A DNA stretch of 58,260 nucleotides from UBA3263 sp964554335 (GTDB lineage: Bacteria > Bacteroidota > Bacteroidia > Bacteroidales > Muribaculaceae). The notes below the pieces were generated by a model. It did not search any database, was not told the origin of the DNA, and was given only the letters and a program-made list of their open reading frames with translations. Position numbers and translations under genes: made by a program. This document shows positions 8,466 through 17,728 of this stretch, in pieces (within the stretch, counting starts at the first letter, position 1; each line of letters starts with the position of its first letter). Location of the stretch: the NCBI GenBank assembly GCA_964554335.1, contig CAZKOF010000006.1, positions 1 through 58,260 on the forward strand, read 5' to 3'.

Positions 8466-8567
8466 GTATGTTTTCCCTGAGTACGTGTCGGGCGCAACTT
8501 TCGGCGAAATGCCGATCCCATAGACATCTCTGTGTGAGTAGTGATTGTCGGTTTATGGCGGAGCATA

Positions 8568-8863
8568 AAACGAAAAACGTGGGATCACTTCTTTTGCTTA
8601 TCCCACCCTTTGGGCTCTCGCATTGCCTTCGACAGGGGATAAGCAACGCCGGTCAGCCCACGTAAGATATGTAATGTACAATGCCGCGACGGCCTCTCAC
8701 GAGGCTGTTTGCGGGCATGCTCATATACATAGCCTACCAGGACGCTTTTGTTGCATAATCTTCACTGTCTTACGAATTTGCGAGATTCAAAGGGTTGAAG
8801 AAAAACGCTTGAAGTCGTCTTTAGTAATATGTCACCCACCCTCCCAAAAAACGGGCTGACGGG
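8568..8863 (-). ncRNA. Candidate structured non-coding RNA with own promoter and terminator
   Basis: The gap 8466-8969 has no convincing gene. On the minus strand a consensus promoter (8868-8899) would start a transcript near 8863. Down the transcript are a GNRA-capped hairpin GCCTC-GTGA-GAGGC (8692-8705), then GTGGG (8657-8661), helix A 5' arm GCGTTGC (8643-8649), helix B 5' arm GCTTATCCC (8636-8644), helix A 3' arm GCAATGC (8620-8626), helix B 3' arm GGGATAAGC (8596-8604), CCCAC (8579-8583) and the T-rich GTTTTTCGTTTT. The order A-B-A'-B' is that of a pseudoknot, closed by GTGGG/CCCAC. Hallmarks of tmRNA, RNase P RNA and SRP RNA are absent. A 6S-like RNA cannot be excluded. The 5' boundary is inferred from the promoter. 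Confidence 0.55.
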
Positions 8864-8867
8864 CGTG

Positions 8868-8899
8868 CAAATTTAAGCAATTTTTCACATTCCGGCAAA
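8868..8899 (-). promoter_or_regulatory. Consensus Bacteroidota promoter for the candidate RNA
   Basis: The minus strand reads TTTG (8896-8899), 20 bases, TAAATTTG (8868-8875), a full match to TTTG-N20-TAnnTTTG. The nearest start codon downstream is at 8465, about 400 bases away, so the first product is probably an RNA. Confidence 0.65.
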
Positions 8900-8969
8900 A
8901 ATTGCAAAAAAATAGCGGTCAAAGAAACCTCACGGCCTCTTCAACGCTGACATTCAAGTATAAATAATT

Positions 8970-9362
8970 TCAGTTGGCGTGTGCGATACCTTTGTAGTTC
9001 AGCCTGACGTAGCCTCCGTAGATGTTTTCGCGACGAATATCCGCTACTTGAAAAACTCCGTCGGCTGCAGAAGAGTGGCCGACTATGATAATATCGTTGA
9101 TATTCAGCTCGGGAACAAAGTCGGCAGGTATCGAACCCGCATAGACGGCGTTGATCGACGAGGCCGAGGCGTTGCTGTAATTGAAGTTGTTGGCGCGAAT
9201 GAATTTTGTCTGCGTGTTGCTGCGGAGCGTTATGTTCCCGAAGTCGGGGTCGGTCTGCAGGTAGACGTCGGCAGTGTCGGGCCGGGGAGCTTCGGCGAGG
9301 ACAAACGGTCGGGAGGTGAAGACGTGGCTGAAAATGGTGTTTATGTCGCCGGGGCCGTATAA
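8970..9362 (-). pseudogene. Decayed C-terminal coding remnant
   Basis: About 125 codons without a start read as a plausible protein end, with protein-like composition and alternating strands (RPDTADVYLQTDPDFGNITL, ELNINDIIIVGHSSAADGVF, ENIYGGYVRLNYKGIAHAN). Upstream in frame the reading enters the hairpin repeat and its terminal inverted repeat at 9372-9577, whose translation is not protein-like. No start codon of any usual kind fits the preserved part. I interpret it as the 3' end of a gene whose 5' part was lost or replaced when the repeat arrived. The original family is not recognised. Confidence 0.45.
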
Positions 9363-9371
9363 GGGCAAAAA

Positions 9372-9577
9372 AGGAGTGTGTTTCAAAATGCAAATTAGCG
9401 GCGTAGCCGCGTAAAGGGGCGTTAGCGCCGACTCCCATGAATAGCCTGTGGCAAGGAGCGCGTAGCGCCGGCAGCCACAGGTTTTTATAATGGTTCTTTT
9501 TATTCTATAAGCTGCAGCGCAGCGACACATAACGTTGGTAAAGTGTCGCTGCGCCGCTTATATTGATACACACTCCT
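9372..9577. mobile_element. MITE-like unit with 15-bp terminal inverted repeats
   Basis: AGGAGTGTGTTTCAA (9372-9386) is matched on the other side by TTGATACACACTCCT (9563-9577), inverted with one mismatch. Between them lies copy 2 of the five-hairpin repeat plus an extra AGCGACAC/GTGTCGCT hairpin. It is 206 bases, has no transposase, and sits 21 bases from the ribD stop and next to the coding remnant. No target-site duplication was recognised. Confidence 0.55.
9398..9523 (+). repeat. Five-hairpin composite repeat, copy 2
   Basis: H1 GCGGC/GCCGC, a weak H2 (GGCG-ttag-CGCC), CCCATGAATAGCC, H3 CCTGTGGC/GCCACAGG (perfect 8 bp) enclosing H4 GCGC-gta-GCGC, spacer, then H5 GCTGC-agc-GCAGC followed by GACACA. 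The core 9398-9481 is 84 bases. H3 and H5 differ from other copies in both arms, so the pairing is kept. Confidence 0.85.
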
Positions 9578-9598
9578 GTAGGGGCGTTTTGATGTGTT

Positions 9599-10507
9599 TT
9601 ATGAAAGGGTTACGCGGGAGTCGGGAATGATTGAGGGGGCGGGGACGCCGGGGGCGCCGAGGGGTAGGGGAGAGCGCTCGATGCGGACTTCGTCGTAGAG
9701 GTTGGCGTCGATGAAGCTGCGGAGCAGGGTAGGGCCCCCTTCGATGAGCAGGGAGGTGACTCCGTCGCGGTAGAGTTCCTGAAGTTGGGTGAGGAGGTCG
9801 CCGCGGTGGAATTCAACGCGCCGGGGGGCACGTCCGCCCGGCCAGAGGCGGGCGTCGAGGCGGGGACGGTCCATGAGGGCCGTTGCGGAACCGACGGCAA
9901 TGGCGTCGAAGGTTGAGCGGTAGCGGTGAACGGCCATGCGCGACGCTGGGGTGGAGATCCGGAGCGGTTCCTTGTCGGGGGTGCGCAGGCGGTCAACGTA
10001 ACCGTCGGCGGTCTGAGCCCACTTGAGGGCCACGTAGGGGCGGCCGAGGGTGTGGGCCGTGATGAAGCGGCGGTTGAGGCGTCGGCAGGCGTCGGCAATC
10101 TCGCCGTCGAGTACCGTGACTTCGACTCCGGCGTCGCGGAGCATGGCGATGCCGCGGCCGTGGACTTTGGCAAAGGGGTCGACCATGCCGACAACGACCC
10201 GCGGAATCTTGCAGTCGATAATCAGCCGGGCGCAGGGCGGGGTTTTGCCGTAGTGTGCACAGGGTTCAAGGGTTACGTATAGTGTTGAAGTGGACAGTAG
10301 GCCGTGGGCCCCGGGCCGTTTTTTTGCGTCGGCGATGGCGTTGACTTCGGCGTGGGCCCGGCCGCAGGTTTGGTGGTAGCCTTCGCCTATGATGGTGCCG
10401 TCGGGTCCGACGAGGACGGCTCCGACCATCGGGTTCGGGTGGGCGCCAATCTCGCCTTTGGCGGCGAGGTCGAGTGCGCGGCGCATGTATCGTTCGTCAA
10501 TTTCCAT
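9599..10507 (-). CDS. ribD: Bifunctional riboflavin deaminase/reductase
   Basis: A 302-residue RibD catalysing the second and third steps of riboflavin synthesis: deamination of the pyrimidine, then ribosyl reduction. The N-terminal CDA-like deaminase has the zinc site HAEVNAI (H52, E54) and EPCAHYGKTPPC (C83, C92). The C-terminal reductase starts near residue 155 (GRPYVALKWAQTADGY) and has IAVGSATALMDRPRLDAR and LLIEGGPTLLRSF. The reductase half is shorter than usual (typical RibD about 350-370 residues); the segment after residue 228 is compressed, so full reductase activity is less certain. The start overlaps the end of uvrC by 11 bases, suggesting translational coupling. Confidence 0.93.
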   Translation of the reverse strand: MEIDERYMRRALDLAAKGEIGAHPNPMVGAVLVGPDGTIIGEGYHQTCGRAHAEVNAIADAKKRPGAHGLLSTSTLYVTLEPCAHYGKTPPCARLIIDCKIPRVVVGMVDPFAKVHGRGIAMLRDAGVEVTVLDGEIADACRRLNRRFITAHTLGRPYVALKWAQTADGYVDRLRTPDKEPLRISTPASRMAVHRYRSTFDAIAVGSATALMDRPRLDARLWPGGRAPRRVEFHRGDLLTQLQELYRDGVTSLLIEGGPTLLRSFIDANLYDEVRIERSPLPLGAPGVPAPSIIPDSRVTLS

Positions 10508-12317
10508 TATGGAGGGCGGAGTGGAGTGTGCGGGCTTTTGCCGGCCCGATGAGTTCGGTCAGTTGGTCGAGGGTCGCGGATTTTATACGTGCAACGGAGC
10601 GGAACCTTTTGAGCAGAAGGGCTTTAGTCTTGTCGCCGATGCCGGGGATGCCGTCTAATGCGCTGTTTGTCTGTGATTTGCTGCGAAGGTCGCGGTGGAA
10701 GGTTATGCCGAAACGGTGGGCCTCGTCGCGCAGGTGTTGGATAACTCGCAGCGTTTCGGAGTTTTTGTCGATATAGAGGGGTATGCTGTCGCCAGGAAAG
10801 TAGATTTCTTCGAGGCGTTTCGCGATGCCGACAATCGGTATCACACCCCGCAGGCCGATGGATTCGAGGGCTTCGACGGCAGCCGAAAGCTGGCCTTTGC
10901 CTCCGTCGACGACGATGAGCTGCGGGAGGTCGTCGGGCGATTCCTGAAGCAGGCGGGTGTAGCGCCGGGTTATGATTTCGCGCATGGAGGCGAAGTCGTC
11001 AGGGCCTTCGACGGTCCGGATCTTGAAGTGGCGGTAGTCTTTCTTTGTCGGCTTGGCGTTGCGGAACACCACGCACGAGGCAACAGGGTTTGTGCCCTGG
11101 ATGTTTGAGTTGTCGAAGCACTCGATGTGGCGCGGCAGTTCGGGCAGGCGGAAGTCCTGCTGAATGCGTGTGAGCACGCGCATTGTGCGCTGCTCGGGGT
11201 TGAGCTTTTCGGCACGGGCAACGGCGTCGGCGCGGCTTTGGGCGGCGTTGCGCCGGCTGACTTCAAGCAGCTTCGCGCGGTCGCCGCGTTGCGGAATCGT
11301 GAACTTCACTCCCGGCATCTCGGTCTCGGGCATTTCGCTGACTACGACCTCGTCGAATTCGGTGCCGAAGCGTTCGAGAATTTCGCTCATGGCGTAGGAT
11401 AGCAGGGTGGGGGCCGACTCTTCCATAGAGCGGGTATAGTGGAGCGTCAGCGAGCGCACAACGGCGCCGCGGCGCACGTGCATGTAGTTGATATACACGT
11501 CTTTATCGCCCTCGTCGGAGACTCCGAACACGTCTATTTGGTCGACTACCTGGCTGATAATCACTGACTTGGATCGGTAACGCTCGATGAGGTCGAATTT
11601 CTTTTTGAGTTCGTGGGCCTCTTCAAATTTCAGCTCCTCGGCCATGCGCGACATTTCTGCTCGCAGGTGGTTGAGAAGAGTTGCGGTTTCGCCGCGGAGA
11701 ATTAGGCGTATGCGTTCGATGTCGGCGAGGTATTTCTCGCGGTCGACCATGCCGGCGATGCAGCATCCGCCGCACTTCTTCATATGGTATTCGAGGCACA
11801 GGCGCCCCTTGCCTCGGGCAAGGTATTCGGGGGTAATCGCGTGGCGGCAGTTGCGTATGGCGTAGAGCTCGTGGACGAGGTTGAGCACGGCTTTTGCGGA
11901 GGCTGAGTCGGTGTAGGGACCGAAGTATTTCGAGCCGTCTTTCAGCCGTTCGCGGGTCATGAATACACGTGGGAAATATTCGTTTGTGACCACAATCCAG
12001 GGGTAGGATTTGTCGTCTTTCAGCAGCACATTGTAGTGTGGTTTATACTCCTTGATCATGGAGTTCTCGAGGTTCAGGGCGTCCTGTTCCGTCGGGACCA
12101 CGATATAGCTGACGTCGGCGATTGCGCGGACCAGCAGGTTGGTGCGCACGCTCTCGTGCGTGCGGTTGAAGTATGAGCTGACGCGCCGCTTCAGGTTGAT
12201 TGCCTTTCCTACATAGATAACCGTCCCCGCGGAGTCATAGTATGTGTAGACTCCGGGAGTTGTCGGCATCAGCGAGATTTTGCGATGCAACTCTTCGGCT
12301 TTCTTGTGCTTGGGCAT
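10497..12317 (-). CDS. uvrC: UvrABC system protein C, excinuclease subunit
   Basis: A 606-residue UvrC, which cuts both sides of a lesion in nucleotide excision repair. Domains in order are an N-terminal GIY-YIG nuclease (TTPGVYTYYDSAGTVIYVGK), a Cys-rich patch (CRHAITPEYLARGKGRLCL), a UVR motif near 200-235, an RNase H-like nuclease (IECFDNSNIQGTNPVASCVV) and a C-terminal helix-hairpin-helix (LDGIPGIGDKTKALLLKRF). The reading frame stays open upstream to 12398, but those 27 codons are a translation of the GTGGGCA-type tandem repeat. The start MPKHKK at 12317 is preferred. Confidence 0.96.
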   Translation of the reverse strand: MPKHKKAEELHRKISLMPTTPGVYTYYDSAGTVIYVGKAINLKRRVSSYFNRTHESVRTNLLVRAIADVSYIVVPTEQDALNLENSMIKEYKPHYNVLLKDDKSYPWIVVTNEYFPRVFMTRERLKDGSKYFGPYTDSASAKAVLNLVHELYAIRNCRHAITPEYLARGKGRLCLEYHMKKCGGCCIAGMVDREKYLADIERIRLILRGETATLLNHLRAEMSRMAEELKFEEAHELKKKFDLIERYRSKSVIISQVVDQIDVFGVSDEGDKDVYINYMHVRRGAVVRSLTLHYTRSMEESAPTLLSYAMSEILERFGTEFDEVVVSEMPETEMPGVKFTIPQRGDRAKLLEVSRRNAAQSRADAVARAEKLNPEQRTMRVLTRIQQDFRLPELPRHIECFDNSNIQGTNPVASCVVFRNAKPTKKDYRHFKIRTVEGPDDFASMREIITRRYTRLLQESPDDLPQLIVVDGGKGQLSAAVEALESIGLRGVIPIVGIAKRLEEIYFPGDSIPLYIDKNSETLRVIQHLRDEAHRFGITFHRDLRSKSQTNSALDGIPGIGDKTKALLLKRFRSVARIKSATLDQLTELIGPAKARTLHSALHNGN

Positions 12318-12413
12318 TTTTTTAGTGGGTAGTGGGCAGTGGGTAGTGGGCAGTGGGTAGTGGGGAAATGGGCGTAATGGGCACTGTCCACTGTCCACTG
12401 TCCACTGCCCACT
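12318..12413. repeat. GTGGGTAGTGGGCA tandem repeat with inverted second half
   Basis: Between uvrC and apt, 12321-12362 is a tandem array of AGTGGGTAGTGGGC units. About 20 bases later (12382-12413) the complementary motif appears as CACTGTCCACTGTCC and similar, so the two halves can pair into one long imperfect hairpin. Related sequence recurs at 16806-16825 and 52126-52230. No gene is seen here. Confidence 0.75.
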
Positions 12414-12453
12414 ATCACTTACTGATAGCCCTCTTGGGCTATCAGTAAGTGAT
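12414..12453. terminator. Perfect 18-bp hairpin containing the apt stop codon
   Basis: Arms 12414-12431 and 12436-12453 are exact inverted copies with a TCTT loop. The right arm encodes the last codons and the TGA stop of apt (12442-12444). It could act as a stem-type transcription terminator for apt, though no T-run follows. The exactness of the copy suggests a recent duplication or template switch. Confidence 0.6.
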
Positions 12454-12960
12454 GAGAGAGGTGACTTCGGCGTCGGCGGGGAGACGGTCGCGGCCTTTGA
12501 GGGCGGTGAGCTCGATGATGAAGTTGATGTAGATTTTCTTCGGGTTCATCGATTTGATGAGGTTGTAGGCTGCGGCCATTGTCCCGCCGGTTGCGAGTAC
12601 GTCATCATGGATAACGACGATGTCGTCGGGAGTGATTGCGTCGGCATGGAGCTCGATGGTATCGGTGCCGTATTCCTTCTCGTAAGTTGTGGATATGGTG
12701 TCGGCGGGGAGCTTGCCCGGCTTGCGGCAGGGCACGAACCCTGCGCCGATTTCGAATGCGAGAATCGAGCCTCCGATGAAGCCGCGGCTTTCGATGCCGA
12801 CCACTTTAGTGATGCCTTTGTCGCGGTAGAGTTGGCCGAGGTCCCATCCGATGATGTGAAGCGCGCGGGGGTCTTTGAAAGCGGTTGTGAGGTCTTTGAA
12901 GAGGACGCCCTTTGTGGGGAAGTCCTGAACGTCGCGGATGCGTTTCTTGATGTATTCCAT
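12442..12960 (-). CDS. apt: Adenine phosphoribosyltransferase
   Basis: A 172-residue purine-salvage enzyme converting adenine and PRPP to AMP. It has the typical N-terminus (IRDVQDFPTKGVLFKDLTT), the family loop GIESRGFIGGSILAFEIG with KPGKLP, and the PRPP-binding motif VVIHDDVLATGGTMAAA. It is full length. It lies between the parS-type site and uvrC on the minus strand. Its last codons and stop lie in a perfect hairpin. Confidence 0.97.
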   Translation of the reverse strand: MEYIKKRIRDVQDFPTKGVLFKDLTTAFKDPRALHIIGWDLGQLYRDKGITKVVGIESRGFIGGSILAFEIGAGFVPCRKPGKLPADTISTTYEKEYGTDTIELHADAITPDDIVVIHDDVLATGGTMAAAYNLIKSMNPKKIYINFIIELTALKGRDRLPADAEVTSLITY

Positions 12961-13006
12961 TCGTTGGTTTGGTTAGATAAGTTTTTGTATATTCAAGAGT
13001 TATGTA

Positions 13007-13022
13007 TGTTCCACGTGAAACA
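13007..13022. promoter_or_regulatory. parS: parS-type centromere site (ParB binding)
   Basis: The 16-base palindrome TGTTCCACGTGAAACA matches the bacterial parS consensus (TGTTNCACGTGAAACA) exactly. It lies two bases beyond the mnmG (gidA) stop at 13025, in the 64-base gap before apt. Chromosomal parS sites cluster near the replication origin and often near gidA, so this segment may be origin-proximal. No parA or parB is in the window. Confidence 0.8.
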
Positions 13023-13024
13023 AT

Positions 13025-14878
<1,854 letters not shown>

Positions 14879-14883
14879 TTTAT

Positions 14884-14940
14884 TGGCGCCTTTGGCGCCG
14901 GTTATGGGCGCTGCGCGCCGGTTAGGGGGTTATGGGTTAA
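14884..14940. repeat. GGTTA-spaced hairpin repeat, copy a
   Basis: GGCGCC-ttt-GGCGCC, then GGTTAT, GGGCGC-tgc-GCGCC, then GGTTAGGGGGTTATGGGTTA. The unit of a short hairpin plus GGTTA(T/A)GG recurs at 36601-36670 and, inverted, at 37103-37170. It fills the gap between ybeY and mnmG. Confidence 0.75.
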
Positions 14941-14947
14941 TATGCTG

Positions 14948-15382
14948 TTAGTTTGCAAGTATTTCGGCGAGGAGGGCGAGGGCGTCGTCTTCGTGGCGCT
15001 CCATGATTTCGCGTTCGCCGGGGCCTTTATCGTTGATACCGCAGAGGTGTAGCAGACCGTGGACAAGTACGCGGTGGAGTTCGCGAATCGGGTTCTGACC
15101 GAATTGTTCGGCATTCGTGCCGACGGTTTCGAGCGAGATGTAGATATCGCCGCTGACCATTGCACGCTTCGAATAGTCGAATGTGATGATATCGGTGTAG
15201 TAGTCGTGTTTCAGGAATTTGCGGTTTATAGCGAGGATACCCTCATCGTCGGTGAGGATGTAGGTCAGTTTCCCCGGAATTTTGCCGTGAGTTTCGGCTA
15301 CCTTCGCAAGCCAAGCCTCTACCAGCGGCTTTTCAATGACCTCGGGAAACTCGACATTCTCTGTCAACCAGTTGATAATCAT
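14948..15382 (-). CDS. ybeY: YbeY, endoribonuclease for rRNA maturation
   Basis: A 144-residue metal-dependent RNase family member involved in 16S rRNA 3' processing and 70S ribosome quality control. The metal motif reads HRVLVHGLLHLCGIND. Two of the family's three His ligands are present, and the third position (H in most YbeY, as in GYDH) is Asp here, as I recall for other Bacteroidota. It also has the AINRKFLKHDYYTDIITFDY segment. It lies upstream of mnmG. Confidence 0.93.
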   Translation of the reverse strand: MIINWLTENVEFPEVIEKPLVEAWLAKVAETHGKIPGKLTYILTDDEGILAINRKFLKHDYYTDIITFDYSKRAMVSGDIYISLETVGTNAEQFGQNPIRELHRVLVHGLLHLCGINDKGPGEREIMERHEDDALALLAEILAN

Positions 15383-15427
15383 CTATATAGAGTTAAAAGA
15401 TTGAGACTGCCGGAGTTTTTAGCAGGC

Positions 15428-15435
15428 CAAAGTTA
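15428..15435 (-). promoter_or_regulatory. -7 promoter element upstream of ybeY
   Basis: The minus strand reads TAACTTTG, 45 bases before the ybeY ATG. The -33 position is not a clear TTTG. The remaining gap to 15661 is AT-rich and shows no gene. Confidence 0.45.
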
Positions 15436-15661
15436 CGCAAATTTTCTGACAAAAAAATCGAAACGGTTAAAAATTTATGCAAAAGTCTAATAATTAACCT
15501 TTTGCCTGTCGGAATGCGCGAATTTGGGCCTCTGAGAATTAAAAAAATGCGCAGTTCCGACCGATTGACCGACAAAAAACACACGCAAAACGGTTTTTTG
15601 CATGTCGCTGCGAACTAAAATTGCTTTAACATTGTTAAAGAGACATATCAACTGTTTGTTT

Positions 15662-16825
15662 ATGACATCACGCTTATTCATCGCACTGCTGACGGCCACA
15701 ATGGCCACGAATATCTCTTCAGCCTCCGACCCGGGCATCGACAGTATTGCCGATGCCCTGGCCAACATGGCGGGCTACTCCGCCCGGGTCCGTTATGCCG
15801 TTACCCTGCCGCAGGCCGAAGACGACGTTGTCTATACCGTTGACCTTCGCCAGCCCCTGTCGGTCGACAGCTACCTTATTGACTGGAGTGTTGACTCTCC
15901 CTCCGGACCGGTTGACGGTTTCACCGCCTGGTTCGAAGGCCATTTCTATAACTTCCGCAATCGCCGCCTTCAGGAGCATCACGCCGGAGTCGACCCTGCG
16001 GTTGGCGGCGTCAGGGCCGTGCAAAACAACGCTCAGTTCGCTTCTCTGCTCCCCTCGCGCCTGGCAATGACCCTGCGCGAGGTCGCCTCGGGCGGATATG
16101 TATATAATGTGCATCCGGCGGGCGACGAGATTATTGTTGACGCCGTGCGCACCATTGCCGGCGAGCCGGATGCCGAGTTGACCTGGCGCTTCGATGCGGC
16201 GACGTTTGCGCCACGATCTTTCTATGCCGACTATAATCCCGGCGGCATCACCGGCCAGCAGGTGAAAGCAGACTATCTTCCCGCCGAGCCGATCGACACG
16301 ATGCTGAGCGAGGCGTTTCTGCGGGCGCGTTATCACGATGCGTTCAGCCGCTTCCGCGAAAATCATTTTGCTATCGAAAACATGCGTGGCGAGCGCCTGC
16401 CGGCGTTTTCACTTCCCCGACTTGAAGGCGGCCGGCTGGAGCGTAATGCCGACGACGGTTTTGACTGTCCGACGGTCGTGGTCCTCGTCAATCCGGAGAG
16501 CGTCACGGCCCCTGTGCTGGTCAACGATGTGCGCCGCGCAATCATGCGCCTGCCGCTGACGGCGGAGGTCGTCTGGGCGTGCTCGCAAAAAAATCCCGAG
16601 TCGGCTGCGGAGTTGTTCGGGCAGCTGCGGGAGGGGGAGACGGTTGTGACTTCGGCTGAGTCGCTGGCCGTTGATTGCGGTGCGGCGGTTCTTCCGGTGG
16701 TGCTCGTGTGCCGCCCTGACGGCCGGATTTCCGACCTCACCATAGGCCTGAACAATAGCCTCGAAGCTGATGTTATTGAGATGGTGCTCAGGCTTGCAAC
16801 AGTGGGCAGTGTTAGAGAGGAGTGA
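15662..16825 (+). CDS. Secreted protein with LolA-like and thioredoxin-like regions
   Basis: A 387-residue exported protein. The ATG at 15662 (MTSRLFIALLTATM) begins a signal peptide; the 20 codons upstream are less likely. Residues about 25-200 are a beta-rich region with YSARVRYAVTLPQAEDDVVY, reminiscent of LolA/DUF4292-type lipid-binding sheets (inference). Residues about 240-380 read as a thioredoxin or redoxin fold (GERLPAFSLPRLEGG, then CPTVVVLVNPES) but lack a CxxC pair, so redox activity is doubtful. The last codons (ATVGSVREE) come from a GTGGGCAGTGTTAGAGAGG sequence related to the repeats at 12318 and 52126. The family is not recognised. Confidence 0.6.
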   Translation: MTSRLFIALLTATMATNISSASDPGIDSIADALANMAGYSARVRYAVTLPQAEDDVVYTVDLRQPLSVDSYLIDWSVDSPSGPVDGFTAWFEGHFYNFRNRRLQEHHAGVDPAVGGVRAVQNNAQFASLLPSRLAMTLREVASGGYVYNVHPAGDEIIVDAVRTIAGEPDAELTWRFDAATFAPRSFYADYNPGGITGQQVKADYLPAEPIDTMLSEAFLRARYHDAFSRFRENHFAIENMRGERLPAFSLPRLEGGRLERNADDGFDCPTVVVLVNPESVTAPVLVNDVRRAIMRLPLTAEVVWACSQKNPESAAELFGQLREGETVVTSAESLAVDCGAAVLPVVLVCRPDGRISDLTIGLNNSLEADVIEMVLRLATVGSVREE

Positions 16826-16826
16826 C

Positions 16827-16876
16827 TTTAACTTTTAACTTTTCATTTTTAACTTTTCATTTTTAACTTTTAACTT
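16827..16876. repeat. AT-rich tandem repeat upstream of tpx
   Basis: Repeated TAACTTTTCATTTTT-type units of about 15 bases fill the gap between the preceding stop and the tpx ATG. Similar arrays lie at 27020-27048, 37889-37910 and 41956-42025. Confidence 0.75.
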
Positions 16877-16880
16877 AATT

Positions 16881-17384
16881 ATGGAAACCGTTTACTTTCA
16901 GGGTACGCCCTGCCACACGTATGGAAACCTCCTCGCCGTTGGCGAGAAGGCCCCATGCTTCACTCTTGTTGATCAAAATCTAAAGGAAATCCGCTGCAAT
17001 GATTTTCTCGGGCGTAAGGTTGTGCTGAATATCTTTCCGTCGCTTGACACTCCCGTGTGTGCGGCCAGCGTGCGTCATTTTAATCAGGCTGCCGCCGAAA
17101 TTCCCGACGTTAGTGTTATCTGCGTGTCGATGGATCTTCCTTTTGCCGCCAAGCGTTTCTGCACGACCGAGGGTATCGACAATGTCGTTGTTGCCTCGGC
17201 ATTCCGTTCGCCTCTTTTCTGCCAGAAATATGGCATAGAGCTCGTTGACGGTCCTCTGGCCGGATTGCTTGCACGCGCGGTAATTATTTATGACGGCGAC
17301 TTGAAAGTGACCTATGAGCAGCTGGTTGACGAAATCACTACCGAGCCCGACTATCGCGCCGCGCTTGAAGCGCTGAAGAGCTAA
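16881..17384 (+). CDS. tpx: Thiol peroxidase, atypical 2-Cys peroxiredoxin
   Basis: A 167-residue periplasm- or cytosol-type Tpx without a signal peptide. It reduces peroxides using thioredoxin. The signature FPSLDTPVCAASVRHFN contains the peroxidatic Cys60, and the resolving Cys94 is in KRFCTTEGID. The N-terminal VYFQGTPCHTYGNLLAVGE is also typical. The start follows an AT-rich tandem repeat. It converges with the gene at 17381, and the two stops overlap by four bases. Confidence 0.95.
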   Translation: METVYFQGTPCHTYGNLLAVGEKAPCFTLVDQNLKEIRCNDFLGRKVVLNIFPSLDTPVCAASVRHFNQAAAEIPDVSVICVSMDLPFAAKRFCTTEGIDNVVVASAFRSPLFCQKYGIELVDGPLAGLLARAVIIYDGDLKVTYEQLVDEITTEPDYRAALEALKS

Positions 17385-17728
17385 TAGCGTGCGGCATGTT
17401 TCGGCGGCAACGGTCGCAGGCGGCATCGCAGACGCCTCATCAGTTCGGGGCGCTCGGGCCGCATGCATAGTTCCGCGAGGGTACGGTCTGTGACCGCCGC
17501 TTGGAGCAGCTCGTGTGCGTCGACACGGAGTTCAACGGCCTCACCGTCGGACTCGGCGCCGATTTCCGCGCATATTTCTCCAAACATCCGCATGGTCAGG
17601 GCGCGCAGGCCTTCCTCGTCGTCGCGTCCGAGCGGTCCCGGCAGGCTCGGGTCGTTGATTATTGATTTGAGCTGCGACAAAGCATAGACGGCGTCAATTA
17701 CGGCGGCGACATTGATTGTGTTTTTCAT
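17381..17728 (-). CDS. Hypothetical protein (second gene of a pair)
   Basis: A 115-residue protein without signal or membrane segment. An acidic, helix-prone body (EEGLRALTMRMFGEICAEIG) ends in a strongly basic tail (RRLRCRLRPLPPKHAARY). Its ATG overlaps the stop of the gene at 17725 (ATGA), so the two are translationally coupled. I do not recognise the family. Confidence 0.5.
   Translation of the reverse strand: MKNTINVAAVIDAVYALSQLKSIINDPSLPGPLGRDDEEGLRALTMRMFGEICAEIGAESDGEAVELRVDAHELLQAAVTDRTLAELCMRPERPELMRRLRCRLRPLPPKHAARY

Noticed and set aside
8568..8863. tmRNA, RNase P RNA or SRP RNA in the 8.5-8.9 kb gap
   Set aside because: The tRNA-like ends and tag frame, the GGAAAGTCC-type P4 core and the SRP loop motif were looked for and not found on either strand.
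12318..12398. N-terminal extension of UvrC by 27 codons
   Set aside because: The codons are a translation of the GTGGGTAGTGGGCA tandem repeat (Pro/Thr/His-rich); the family start fits the ATG at 12317.
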